Shown here: positions 1 through 8,604 of the stretch, piece after piece
Layout: each line of letters starts with the position of its first letter
Numbering within the stretch: the stretch's first letter is position 1
NCBI GenBank assembly: GCA_025936045.1
Contig: JAICUB010000007.1
Span: 120,787 to 184,786 of the forward strand
Length of the DNA: 64,000 nucleotides
Origin: Polyangiaceae bacterium
GTDB taxonomy: Bacteria; Myxococcota_A; Polyangia; Polyangiales; Polyangiaceae
Direction of reading: 5' to 3'
The notes under the pieces: model-generated
Told to the model about the DNA's origin: nothing
Database searches by the model: none
The model's input: the letters and a program-made list of their open reading frames with translations, nothing else
Position numbers and translations under genes: made by a program

Positions 1-34
1 TTGGCACGGAGCATGATTCCTCTACCGAGTAACG

Positions 35-931
35 ATGTCGACGTCGAGCGTGCCCCCGCGTCTGAAGGCGCTCTACGAAGTTTGCCGCCGCGTGAGCGAC
101 CGTGGAACCGAGCACGACGTCGACATGGCCGCTGCAGGGTTGAGCTTCTACGCGCTGCTCGGCTTGTTTCCGTCGCTCCTCGCGATCGTTTCCATCTACG
201 GGCTCGTCGCGAATCCGGAGAGCGTCCAAGCAGTGCTCACGTCCCTCGCGCGCACGCTGCCGCCGCAGGCGCGCGAGCTCGTGCTCACGAGCCTCTCGGA
301 GTTCGTCAAGCGTTCGTCGGGCGATCTCACGTTGCGCATCGTGTTCGGCCTCGTGGCGGTGCTCTGGAGCTCTTCGTCCGGCATAGGCCTTCTCGTCCGC
401 GCGATCAACGTGGCGTACGAGGTGAAGGAGCACCGGAGCTTCTTCGGTCGCCGCGCCGTTGCCCTGCTTTTCACGCTCGGCGGCGTCGTGGGCGTCGCCG
501 TCGTGGTCCCGGCGCTGACGGCGGTCCCGCGCCTGCTCCATCTGTTTCGCGCCGACACGTTGTTCGTGCTCGTGCCGCCGCTCGCACTCACGGTGGCGGC
601 GTTCGTCGCGCTCTTGGTGCTCTTCCGTTACGCGCCCTATCGCCGACCGAGCACCTTCGCGGAGATCGCGCCGGGCGCCGCGCTCGCGAGCGTCGCCTGG
701 CTCGTCGTGAGCGGCGCGTACTCGCTCTACGTGCGCTTCTTCGCCCACTTCAGCTCGACGTACGGCACGCTCGAAGGAGTGATCGTGCTCGAGCTCTGGT
801 TTTACTTTTCGGCCCAGGTGCTGCTCTACGCCGCGGAGCTCAACGTCGTGCTCGAGCAACGGCGCTCAACGCCGAATCAGGTAGGACAGGGCGCCGAGCT
901 TCGGGGTCTCGTCGCAAACGAACTTGAATAG
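35..931 (+). CDS. YihY/BrkB family inner-membrane protein
   Basis: 298 aa polytopic inner-membrane protein of the YihY/virulence-factor BrkB family. The family hallmark is visible near the N-terminus (AAAGLSFYALLGLFPSLLAI, residues about 33-52), followed by about five further hydrophobic segments and the conserved C-terminal stretch around LWFYFSAQVLLYAAELN. Family members are usually 280-320 aa, so this looks complete. Function is poorly defined; the old RNase BN label for the family is not supported. The last 66 bases overlap the 3' end of the convergent AI-2E permease gene. Family call is firm, role unknown. Confidence 0.9.
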   Translation: MSTSSVPPRLKALYEVCRRVSDRGTEHDVDMAAAGLSFYALLGLFPSLLAIVSIYGLVANPESVQAVLTSLARTLPPQARELVLTSLSEFVKRSSGDLTLRIVFGLVAVLWSSSSGIGLLVRAINVAYEVKEHRSFFGRRAVALLFTLGGVVGVAVVVPALTAVPRLLHLFRADTLFVLVPPLALTVAAFVALLVLFRYAPYRRPSTFAEIAPGAALASVAWLVVSGAYSLYVRFFAHFSSTYGTLEGVIVLELWFYFSAQVLLYAAELNVVLEQRRSTPNQVGQGAELRGLVANELE

Positions 932-1981
932 CATCAAGAGCGGAACCGCGAGAATCGCCCCCGGAACCGACCAGAGCCAGGCCCAGAGCGCGAGCCAGAC
1001 GAACACGACGAGCGGGCGCACCGCAAACGTGCGCCCGAGCACCATCGGCGTCACGAAGTTCCCCTCGAGCATCGAAAGCGCGAAGTAGACGAGCGGCGGA
1101 ATCACGGCGCGCCCCGCCGTCGGAAAGGCGACGAACGAAGCGAGTGTCACGAGTGCGATGCCGACGGCCGGTCCGACGTAAGGCACGTAGGTGAGTACGG
1201 CGGCGAGCCCACCCCAGAGCAAGGGGTTCGGCATGCCGAGGAAGAACAGCGCCGTCGCGAGGATCGAGCCGAGACCGAGATTCACGAGCGTGACGGCACC
1301 GAGGTACGCGCTCATGCGCGCGCCGACCTCGTTCATGACCAGGCTCGCCCGGCGGTCCGCGGGCGACCTCGGCCCCAGGCGAAACAAGCGCCCGAGCAGC
1401 GCGTCGCCGTCGATCAAGAGGAAGAACGCGGCCACGATGGTGAGGCCGAGCTGCGTCGCGAGCGATGCGGCACGCGCGAGTAGCCCCTCGAACAGCCCCG
1501 GCTTTACGACGTCCACGCGGGGGACCGTCTCGGTATGCGCGACTTCGGTGAGCCGTGTCACGGCCTGGAGCGCGTGCGTGAGGTGCTCGACGGGATAGCG
1601 CCAGCCGCGGCTCTTCACCTCGATCTCGCGCACGGCATCCGGCAAGCGCTGCGACCACGCGACGGCCGGCGTCGCGAGCTCGACCGTTGCGAGCGTGAGA
1701 ACGCCGAGCGTCCCCGCGAGCACGACGGCGCTCGCGAGCGGCCTCGGCACGCGCAGCTGCGCCAGGGCACGTACGGCCGGCCTGAGCAGGAAGAACAGCA
1801 TCACGGCGAACGCGAGCGGCACGAACAACGCGTGCGCCGCGGAGACCGCCCACCCCACGGCGACGAGCGAAAGCACCACGAGTGCGTTCGAACGCGCTCG
1901 GCCGTTTCGCTCGGGCCCCGCATGACGCGGAGCATGCGGATGCGAGGTGCGCAGTGGGGGGACGGACTCTACTGGGTTCAT
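866..1981 (-). CDS. AI-2E family transporter (PerM/YdiK-like permease)
   Basis: 371 aa membrane protein of the AI-2E transporter/UPF0118 family. Paired N-terminal hydrophobic segments (residues about 32-70) are followed by a soluble stretch and a C-terminal helical bundle carrying the conserved pattern YVPYVGPAVGIALVTLAS and the late LEGNFVTPMVLGRTFAVRPL block. Family members export small molecules or act in Na+/H+ antiport; the substrate cannot be read from sequence. A charged N-terminal tail of about 30 residues precedes the first helix, so an internal start is possible. Its 3' end overlaps the YihY gene by 66 bases in antisense. Confidence 0.9.
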   Translation of the reverse strand: MNPVESVPPLRTSHPHAPRHAGPERNGRARSNALVVLSLVAVGWAVSAAHALFVPLAFAVMLFFLLRPAVRALAQLRVPRPLASAVVLAGTLGVLTLATVELATPAVAWSQRLPDAVREIEVKSRGWRYPVEHLTHALQAVTRLTEVAHTETVPRVDVVKPGLFEGLLARAASLATQLGLTIVAAFFLLIDGDALLGRLFRLGPRSPADRRASLVMNEVGARMSAYLGAVTLVNLGLGSILATALFFLGMPNPLLWGGLAAVLTYVPYVGPAVGIALVTLASFVAFPTAGRAVIPPLVYFALSMLEGNFVTPMVLGRTFAVRPLVVFVWLALWAWLWSVPGAILAVPLLMLFKFVCDETPKLGALSYLIRR

Positions 1982-1992
1982 CGCCGATCGCG

Positions 1993-2514
1993 TCAGCGGA
2001 TCTCGTTCATCGCCTTCTTCTGCGTCCGCAGGAACAGATCCTCGAGCTGACGCGAGGCTTCTTCGCCGATCGTCTGCTGAGCACGCGGGAAGAATTCGCT
2101 TTCCTCTTGGTCCGCGTGAGCCTTCACGAGGCCTATCAGCTTCTCGAGCGTCGTCTTCCAGGCGGGTGTATCGAACGTCATGGCGTCGAGCTGGTTGATG
2201 GTGCTCTCGAGTGTCTCCGCCTGGGCGTTGTGGAGGCGGGCGATCTCGCGTGTCGCGTCGTAGCCGGCGAGCACGGGATAGATTTCGGCGAGCTCGGCGC
2301 GCTCGTGCGAGATGAGCTGCTTTTTGATCTCAGTCCACAGATCCCGACGTTTCTCTATGTCGGTGGTGCTGTCGGCGCGCCCGAGCAAGGTCGCTGCCTC
2401 ACGGTGCTGCTCCGCAAGCTTCGTGAACACGCCTTTCAGGCCCTTCGCCCGCGCTTCGACGGCCGCGACCTTTCCGGCGCCCTTCGCCATAACGTTTTCG
2501 ATGGGGTTCGGCAT
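1993..2514 (-). CDS. Hemerythrin HHE domain-containing protein
   Basis: 173 aa soluble four-helix protein with hemerythrin HHE features: a first helix with LAEQHREAATLLGRAD, then LISHERAELAEIYPVL and later LVKAHADQEESEFFPRA, which supply the His and Glu residues expected to bind a di-iron centre. Such proteins bind O2 or act in oxidative or nitrosative stress. The start at 2514 (MPNPIENV) is preferred over the more upstream ATG at 2565 because a GAGGAG ribosome site lies just before it. A perfect 6-base-arm dyad (2530-2546) lies immediately upstream. Confidence 0.85.
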   Translation of the reverse strand: MPNPIENVMAKGAGKVAAVEARAKGLKGVFTKLAEQHREAATLLGRADSTTDIEKRRDLWTEIKKQLISHERAELAEIYPVLAGYDATREIARLHNAQAETLESTINQLDAMTFDTPAWKTTLEKLIGLVKAHADQEESEFFPRAQQTIGEEASRQLEDLFLRTQKKAMNEIR

Positions 2515-2529
2515 GATTTCACTCTCCTC

Positions 2530-2546
2530 TGTTCGGGAAACGAACA
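2530..2546. promoter_or_regulatory. Inverted repeat upstream of hemerythrin gene
   Basis: TGTTCG-GGAAA-CGAACA, a perfect 6-base dyad with a 5-base spacer. It sits 16 bases upstream of the hemerythrin start, overlapping the probable promoter/leader. Size and spacing fit a dimeric repressor operator; no cognate regulator is identifiable in the window. A chance or RNA-hairpin origin is also possible. Confidence 0.4.
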
Positions 2547-2740
2547 CCGAAGCGAGGTGCACCATCCGTGCCCGGGCTCTTCACCGCGGAGCCTGGGTCG
2601 AGGAGGACGGTGACCAACGTGCCGACACCGAAACGCCCCGCGTGTCGCAAGGTTCCCCCGGCCCGCCGCGGAAACGCGAATGGTTTCGTGCCCGAGCGCA
2701 ATCACTCTCGAGGAATGTCTCTTGCAGCGTCTGCGCCACC

Positions 2741-3788
2741 ATGTTTTGCGCGCTCTCCGAACCCTTGGCGGACGGGTGGAGCACGTGGCTCAGCGCACTG
2801 CGTCAGCCCGTCGTCGTCGTGCTGGGCAGGGGCTGGCGCCGTCCGGAGCGCTCGCTGGTCGAGGCCATTCGCGCCGAGCTGCGCGCGCTGGGCGCAGCTC
2901 TCGTCGTCGTGAGTGAGAACGAGTCGTTCTGTTTCCGCCCCGACGCGCCGGAGGAGCCGTTGCCGGCCGAGCTCGCGAGCCCCGAAGGGCTCACGGCGCT
3001 CGTGAACCGCTACGCCGTGCGCGCGGAAGGGCTCGGCGACCGAGTGAGCATCACCCTGCTCGACGAGCGCGGCGCCGCACGGCTTCAGAGCACCCGCGTC
3101 ATCGACGGCGAGCTCGCCGGGGCGGTACTCGAGACGCTCCGTTCGGCGGGTGAGCGTGCGGTGGAAGACGGACGGCTTCGGTTCTCGCGTCGCGAGGTGG
3201 TGCTCGCGAGCCTCATGGCCGCAATCACGTTGCCGCTCGTTGCCGGCTGTAAAACGCGTGAGAGCGCGCCCCCCGCGCGCCCGCGGGCCGCGACTCCGGG
3301 GCCCGGAACCAACGAGCTCGCGGTCACGCTCGCGGTCAACGGCAAGAACCACGAGCTCACGCTCGAGCCGCGCGTGTCCTTGCTCGACGCGCTGCGCGAG
3401 CGCATCGGGCTCACCGGCACGAAGAAAGGCTGCGACCACGGGCAATGCGGCGCATGCACCGTGCTCCTCGACGGCCGGCGCGTGAACGCGTGCCTCGTGC
3501 TCGCCGTCATGGCGCGGGGCAAAAAAAAAAGTCACGACCATCGAGGGCCTCGCCGCCGGCGACGCGCTGCACCCGCTGCAAGCGGCTTTCGTGAAGGAAG
3601 ACGCCTTGCAGTGCGGCTATTGCACGCCGGGTCAAATCATGAGCGCCGCGGGGCTCCTGCGCGAGAACCACGCGCACACGCCGGACGAAATTCGCGAGCA
3701 CATGAGCGGCAACCTGTGCCGCTGCGGCGCGTACGCGAACATCGTACGAGCCATCGAGAGCGTTCAGGAAAGCGGCATTCCGGCGTGA
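2741..3788 (+). CDS. paoA: PaoA-like 2Fe-2S subunit of aldehyde oxidoreductase (frameshifted at A10)
   Basis: Iron-sulfur subunit of a periplasmic xanthine-oxidase-family aldehyde dehydrogenase (PaoABC type), carrying electrons from the Mo to the FAD subunit. The first 2Fe-2S motif is seen as GCDHGQCGACTVLLDG (Cys231, 236, 239 counted from 2741) and the second as LQCGYCTPGQ with NLCRCGAY near the C-terminus. The two halves lie in different frames: after ARGK the frame breaks at ten A's (3521-3530), and the expected VTTIEGL continues in the next frame. One A fewer, or two more, restores it. An N-terminal extension of about 145 residues resembles a Cys-less thioredoxin/peroxiredoxin fold and precedes a Tat-like FSRREVVLAS motif and the lipobox LVAGC. 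GTG at 3161 would place that signal at the N-terminus. The stop overlaps the next start (GTGA). Confidence 0.75.
3521..3530 (+). repeat. A10 homopolymer at frameshift point
   Basis: Ten consecutive A's inside the PaoA-like gene, conspicuous in DNA of this GC content. The codons before it belong to one frame and those after it to another. Candidate site for polymerase slippage, phase variation, or a base-calling error. Confidence 0.85.
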
Positions 3789-4768
3789 AGTCGTTCGGTT
3801 ACGTCGAGGCTCGAGGCCTGGAAGAAGCCGTGGCGCACGGACAGTCGCCGGCCTGCCGTTTCATCGCGGGCGGCACCAACCTCGTGGATCTCCTGCGCCT
3901 CGACGTCGAACGCCCGGACACGCTGGTCGACTTGGAGCGCCTTCTCTCGTCGGACATCGTCTGGGACGAGCGCGGGCTGACGCTCGGAGCGCTCGCCCGC
4001 AACAGCGACGTGGCGTTCGACACGGTCGTTCGTCGAGAGTTCCCCGTCCTCTCGGAGGCGATTCTCGCGGGCGCGTCGCCCCAGGTGCGAAACCTCGCGA
4101 GCACGGGCGGAAACCTGCTCCAGCGTACGCGCTGCTCCTATTTCCGCGACGTTGCGGTAGAAGCCTGTAACAAGCGCAAGCCGGGCAGCGGCTGCGCGGC
4201 GCTCGCGGGATACTCGCGAATGCACGCCGTGCTCGGCGTGAGCGACCACTGCATCGCGGCGCACCCTTCCGACATGGCCGTGGCGCTCTTGGCGCTCGAC
4301 GCAGTCGTGCACACACGCGGGGCGACGGGCGAGCGCCGCATCCCGCTCGGAGAGCTTCACACCCTGCCCGGCTCGAGCCCCGACGTGGAGACGGTGCTCG
4401 AGCCGGGCGAAATCATCACGCAGGTCTTCGTGCCCGTGTCTCCGCGCGGCCGCCGCTCCACGTACGTCAAAGTCCGCGATCGCGCGTCGTTCGCCTTCGC
4501 GCTGGCTTCCGCGGCGGTAGCGCTCGAGCTCGACGGCGGCACCATTCGCTCCGCGCGGGTTGCACTCGGAGGCGTCGGAGCGAAGCCGTGGCGTGCCTCG
4601 GAAACCGAAGCGGCGCTCGCGGGCAAAGCGGCGACGCTCGAGACGTACGCGGCCGCCGCGGCTCACGCCATGAGCGAGGCGAAAACGACGCGCGACAATG
4701 CCTTCAAGGTGACTCTCGGCGCACGCGTCGTCGCCCGAGCGCTCGAGCTCGCCGGAGCGCGCGCATGA
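3785..4768 (+). CDS. paoB: PaoB-like FAD-binding subunit of aldehyde oxidoreductase
   Basis: 327 aa FAD-binding subunit of the molybdenum hydroxylase family (CO-dehydrogenase flavoprotein fold). The N-terminal FAD motif is FIAGGTNLVDLLRLD and the second is ASTGGNLLQRTRC. The segment RCSYFRD...ACNKRKPGSGCAAL supplies the extra cysteines that coordinate a 4Fe-4S cluster in E. coli PaoB, so this is the PaoB subtype rather than a plain XdhA flavoprotein. The GTG start overlaps the PaoA stop and the stop overlaps the PaoC start by 4 bases, which implies translational coupling. Confidence 0.88.
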   Translation: MKSFGYVEARGLEEAVAHGQSPACRFIAGGTNLVDLLRLDVERPDTLVDLERLLSSDIVWDERGLTLGALARNSDVAFDTVVRREFPVLSEAILAGASPQVRNLASTGGNLLQRTRCSYFRDVAVEACNKRKPGSGCAALAGYSRMHAVLGVSDHCIAAHPSDMAVALLALDAVVHTRGATGERRIPLGELHTLPGSSPDVETVLEPGEIITQVFVPVSPRGRRSTYVKVRDRASFAFALASAAVALELDGGTIRSARVALGGVGAKPWRASETEAALAGKAATLETYAAAAAHAMSEAKTTRDNAFKVTLGARVVARALELAGARA

Positions 4769-6861
4769 CTCTGGTCGGGCGTGGAGTCGATCGCGTGGAC
4801 GCGTACGCCAAGGTGCGTGGCGAGGCGCAATACGCGGGCGACGTCGCGGTTGCGGGCGCGGTGTACGCCTTCATCGTGACGAGCGCGATCGCCAAGGGGC
4901 GCCTGTCGCACATCGGTACCGCCGCGGCGGAAGGCTCGCCCGGCGTACTCGCCGTGCTCACGCCCTGGAATGCGCCGCGCCTTCCGCATGCGAACCAGAA
5001 AAGCACGCCCGTAGACAAGGTCGTGCAGCTGCTTCAGGACCAAGACGTGAGCTATGCGGAACAGCCGATCGCCGTCGTCGTCGCGGACACTTCTGAGCGC
5101 GCGCGCGAGGCTGCTTCGTTGCTCGAAGTGAGCTACGCGCCCGAGGCGGTGCATGCGTCGCTCGCGGCCGAGGTGGGGCGCGGGCGCACGCCACGGACGG
5201 CCGGGCCGCGCGCGAAACCCGACTCGGAGCGCGGCGATCTGACGGCGGGGCTCGCGAGCGCGGCGGCACGCGTCGAAGGGACCTACACCACGAGCAACCA
5301 GCATCACCATCCGATGGAGATGCACGGCGTGGTAGCCGTATGGCCGAGCAAGGACTCGCTCACCGTTTACGACACGTCGCAAGGCATTTTCGGCTGCCGC
5401 GCCCGGCTCGCCGCCATCTTCGAGCTGCCGCTCGAGCGGGTCCGGGTGATTTCGCATTTCGTCGGCGGCGGGTTCGGCTGCAAGGGCTCGATGTGGTCGC
5501 ACGTGGCGCTCGCGGCACTCGCGGCCCGCGTCGGTCGCCCCGTGCGCCTCGTGCTCACGCGCCAGCAGATGTGCTCGCTAGTCGGCTACCGGCCGCGCAC
5601 GATCCAACGTCTGACGCTCGCCGCGGCGAAAGACGGCACCTTGCGCGCCATGCGCCACGACGTGATCTCCGAAACGTCGACGTTCGACGAGTTCTCCGAG
5701 CCGTCCGCGCTCGTGACGCGCATGCTGTACGCCTGCCCGAACGTGGTCACCACGCACCGCGTGGTCCCGCTCGACGTCCCGACGCCGACCTTCACGCGTG
5801 CCCCCGGTGAGGCAAGCGGCAGCTTCGCGCTCGAAGTCGCCATGGACGAGCTCGCGCACGAGCTCGGCATGGATCCGCTCGCGCTGCGTCTCAAAAACTA
5901 CGCCGAGCGCGACCCGGACGAAGACAAGCCGTGGTCCAGCAAATCGCTGCGCGAGTGCTACCGCCGAGGCGCCGCGGAATTCGGCTGGAATGCACGGCGC
6001 GCACTGCCGGGGTCCGTCCGCGACGGACGCTTGCTCGTGGGCCTCGGCATGGCGACCGCGACGTACCCGGCGCGCCAGAGCGCCGCCTCCGCGCGCGCGA
6101 GGCTCCTCGCCGACGGCAGCGTCGTGATTCAGGCCGGGAGCCAGGATCTCGGCACCGGCACCTACACCATTCTCGCTCAAATCGCGGCGGACGTGCTCGG
6201 CGTGCCGCTCGAGCGGGTGCGCGTCGAGCTCGGCGACACCACCCTGCCCGAAACTCCCGTGTCGGGCGGCTCGCAAACGGCGTCGAGCACGGGTTCGGCC
6301 GTGAAGCGCGCGGCGGAGGCGCTCAAGCAGAAGCTCGACGCGCTCACGCCCGCAGAACGCGCCGCGAGACCCGAGCTCGCAGCCGAGGTGAGGAACGACG
6401 AGAAGGCCGACCGGCAGCACTTTTCCACTCACGGCTTCGGCGCCGATTTCGTCGAAGTCAAAGTCGACCCCGAGCTCGGCAGCGTCCGAGTCACACGCGC
6501 CGTGGCGGCCTTCGCAACCGGGAAAATTCTCAACGCGAAAACCGCGCACAGCCAATTCATGGGAGGTATGGTCTGGGGGATCGGGCTCGCGCTCCGCGAA
6601 TGCACCGTGCGTGACGAGCGGAGCGGCCGCGTGGTCACGCGTGATCTCGCCGACTACCACGTGCCGGTGAACGCCGACGTCCCCGAGTTCAAGATCCTCG
6701 TCATCGACGAGGACGACCCGCACGTGAACGACATCGGCGCCAAGGGCATCGGCGAAATCGGCATCACGGGCATGACCGCCGCCATCGCCAACGCCATCTA
6801 CAACGCGACCGGCAAGCGCCTGCGCGACCTCCCCATCACGCCGGACAAGGTCTTCACTTGA
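4765..6861 (+). CDS. paoC: PaoC-like molybdenum-binding catalytic subunit
   Basis: 698 aa catalytic subunit of a xanthine-oxidase-family aldehyde dehydrogenase; E. coli PaoC is slightly longer (732 aa). Seen: the GGGFGCKGSMWSH molybdopterin loop (about residues 234-246), GSQDLGTGTYTILAQ, the cytosine-dinucleotide-contact region GGSQTASSTGSAV, and the C-terminal GAKGIGEIG loop whose Glu is the catalytic base. The enzyme oxidises aldehydes to carboxylic acids. ATG at 4765 is chosen because it overlaps the PaoB stop (ATGA). Upstream in-frame codons lie inside paoB. The stop overlaps the XdhC gene start. Confidence 0.9.
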   Translation: MTLVGRGVDRVDAYAKVRGEAQYAGDVAVAGAVYAFIVTSAIAKGRLSHIGTAAAEGSPGVLAVLTPWNAPRLPHANQKSTPVDKVVQLLQDQDVSYAEQPIAVVVADTSERAREAASLLEVSYAPEAVHASLAAEVGRGRTPRTAGPRAKPDSERGDLTAGLASAAARVEGTYTTSNQHHHPMEMHGVVAVWPSKDSLTVYDTSQGIFGCRARLAAIFELPLERVRVISHFVGGGFGCKGSMWSHVALAALAARVGRPVRLVLTRQQMCSLVGYRPRTIQRLTLAAAKDGTLRAMRHDVISETSTFDEFSEPSALVTRMLYACPNVVTTHRVVPLDVPTPTFTRAPGEASGSFALEVAMDELAHELGMDPLALRLKNYAERDPDEDKPWSSKSLRECYRRGAAEFGWNARRALPGSVRDGRLLVGLGMATATYPARQSAASARARLLADGSVVIQAGSQDLGTGTYTILAQIAADVLGVPLERVRVELGDTTLPETPVSGGSQTASSTGSAVKRAAEALKQKLDALTPAERAARPELAAEVRNDEKADRQHFSTHGFGADFVEVKVDPELGSVRVTRAVAAFATGKILNAKTAHSQFMGGMVWGIGLALRECTVRDERSGRVVTRDLADYHVPVNADVPEFKILVIDEDDPHVNDIGAKGIGEIGITGMTAAIANAIYNATGKRLRDLPITPDKVFT

Positions 6862-7991
6862 CGGAAGTCGCCGCAGTGTGTCGCGCGTGGGCGCGAGCGG
6901 CGCGCGCCTCGGAGCCCATCTGGCTCGCGACCGTCGCGCGCGTCGAAGGCTCGTCCTATCGCCGTCCCGGGGCGCGCCTGCTCTTTTCGCGTGACGCGGT
7001 GCTCGCGGGCGCGTTGAGCGGCGGGTGCTTGGAGCGTGAGCTCGTGCGCAGGGGGCCGTGGCTCACGCGCAACGGTCCCGTCTGCCAGACGATCGACTCC
7101 CGCTTCGACGACGAGGACCCGCGTCGCGGCTCCGGTTGTCACGGCAAGCTCGACATCTTGCTCGAGCCGCTCACGTCCGACGCCGACGGAGCGCTCGCCG
7201 TCGTCGGGCGCGAGCTCGCGGCGGAGCGGCGCGTGGGGCTCGCGACGGTCATCGAGAGCGATCTCCCGGGGGTCCCGCTCGGCGCGCGCGTCGTCCGCAC
7301 CGAGCACGCGCTGACGAGCCAGCTCCGGGTGGACTCGCTCACACGCCGGCTCGGCTGGGTGCTCCGGGATGCGCTCCGCGAGGCGCCCTTTCGCCCGAGT
7401 TACGCGCGCGTGGGAGGCAGCATGGCGCTGGTCGAGGTGGTCGAGCCGCCGCCGCACCTCTTCGTGTTCGGCAGCGGCGCGGACGTGGTGCCGCTCGTGC
7501 GGGCGGGTGCGATCCTCGACTGGAACGTCACGGTCTGCGGCAAGCCGGGGCAGCTCGGCGTGCGCGAACGCTTCGTCGAGCTCGCGTGCCTCTCCGAGGC
7601 GCCGCTCGCCGACAACGTCGCCGCGCTCGCTCGCTGCGCGCGGCCGCTCGCGGTCGTGATGTCGCACGACTTTGCACAGGATCGCGCGGCCCTCGCGCAG
7701 CTGCTCGAGCTCGACGTAGCCTACATCGGCGTGCTCGGGCCGGCGCGCCGCACCGAGCGCATGCTGCAAGAAATCGCGCTCGAGCGCGGACCCATCGCGC
7801 CCGAACGCCGTCGGCGCGTGTTCGGCCCCGCGGGACTCGCGCTCGGCGCCGAGACGTCGGCCGAGATCGCGCTCAGTATCGTGGCGGAGGCGCAAGCGAC
7901 GCTCGCGCAATCGCACCGTTCTTCACTTCGCGAACGAGGCGGGGACATTCACGCGCCGATGGCGCTCGTTTTGCAAGGAGATCCCACATGA
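6858..7991 (+). CDS. paoD: XdhC/PaoD-family molybdenum cofactor insertion protein
   Basis: 377 aa XdhC/CoxI-family maturation factor, which binds the modified molybdenum cofactor and inserts it into the Mo subunit. N-terminal XdhC domain: TVARVEGSSYRRPGARLLFS and LSGGCLEREL. C-terminal Rossmann-like domain: LFVFGSGADVVPLVRAG, then MSHDFAQDRAAL, DVAYIGVLGPARRTERML and GLALGAETSAEIALSI. The TTG start overlaps the PaoC stop (TTGA), consistent with E. coli paoABCD gene order. It overlaps the downstream nucleotidyltransferase by 4 bases. Confidence 0.88.
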   Translation: MTEVAAVCRAWARAARASEPIWLATVARVEGSSYRRPGARLLFSRDAVLAGALSGGCLERELVRRGPWLTRNGPVCQTIDSRFDDEDPRRGSGCHGKLDILLEPLTSDADGALAVVGRELAAERRVGLATVIESDLPGVPLGARVVRTEHALTSQLRVDSLTRRLGWVLRDALREAPFRPSYARVGGSMALVEVVEPPPHLFVFGSGADVVPLVRAGAILDWNVTVCGKPGQLGVRERFVELACLSEAPLADNVAALARCARPLAVVMSHDFAQDRAALAQLLELDVAYIGVLGPARRTERMLQEIALERGPIAPERRRRVFGPAGLALGAETSAEIALSIVAEAQATLAQSHRSSLRERGGDIHAPMALVLQGDPT

Positions 7992-8560
7992 CCCTCGCCT
8001 GTGCCGTGCTCGCCGCCGGCGCCTCCTCACGCCTCGGCACGCCGAAACAACTTCTGCCCTTCCACGGTTCGAGCACGCTCGTGCATTGGGCGGCGGAATG
8101 CGCCTGCAACTCGAGGGCGTCGCGCGTCGCGGTCGTCGTCGGCGCGCGCTCGGAGGAAATCGCGGCGAGCGTCGCGGATTTGCCGCTTGAGGTTCTCGAC
8201 GGTACCGCATGGCGTGAAGGCATGGCAGCGGCGATTCGCACCGCCACGCTGTGGGCCATCGATCGCGGCGCCGGCGCTCTCATGCTGTGTGCCTGCGACC
8301 AACCCTTCCTCACGAGCCGGCACTTGAACGCGCTCTGGTTCGCGAGCGAGCACGGCGCCCGCCTCGCTGCGTCGCACTACGGTGGGAAAACCGCCGTCCC
8401 CGCTGTCTTCCCCGAGCGCTACTTCGGCGCTCTGCTTGCCCTGCGGGGCGAGGAGGGCGGCGCCGGCATCCTGCGCCGCGAACCGAACGTCGCGCGCGTG
8501 GCTTGGCCCGAGGGTGCGTTCGACATCGACACGCCCGCCGATTGCGTCTCACTCTCGTGA
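7988..8560 (+). CDS. mocA: MocA-like molybdopterin cytidylyl-/NTP transferase
   Basis: 190 aa nucleotidyltransferase of the MobA/MocA fold. The N-terminal signature AVLAAGASSRLGTPKQLLPF matches the NTP-binding loop plus the PKxL variant typical of MocA, which makes the cytosine dinucleotide form of the cofactor used by PaoC. MLCACDQPFLT is the metal-binding DQP motif, and the C-terminal FDIDTPADC matches the family's end. It is the last gene of the operon (ATGA overlap with the XdhC gene). Cytidylyl rather than guanylyl specificity is inferred from context. Confidence 0.85.
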   Translation: MTLACAVLAAGASSRLGTPKQLLPFHGSSTLVHWAAECACNSRASRVAVVVGARSEEIAASVADLPLEVLDGTAWREGMAAAIRTATLWAIDRGAGALMLCACDQPFLTSRHLNALWFASEHGARLAASHYGGKTAVPAVFPERYFGALLALRGEEGGAGILRREPNVARVAWPEGAFDIDTPADCVSLS

Positions 8561-8567
8561 GCCTTCG

Positions 8568-8596
8568 CGCTCGGCGCTTCGAGTACGCGCCGAGCG
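8568..8596. terminator. Bidirectional hairpin between convergent genes
   Basis: Perfect 10-base stem CGCTCGGCGC / GCGCCGAGCG with a 9-base loop, located in the 44-base gap between the mocA-like stop and the 3' end of the convergent oxidoreductase gene. The position fits a shared transcription terminator; there is no long U tract. Confidence 0.6.
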
Positions 8597-8604
8597 AAAC
8601 ACGG

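Noticed and set aside
2312..2740. In-frame upstream extension of the PaoA-like gene
   Set aside because: It runs antisense through the hemerythrin gene and its promoter, without domain-like sequence; start at 2741 or 3161 is more plausible.
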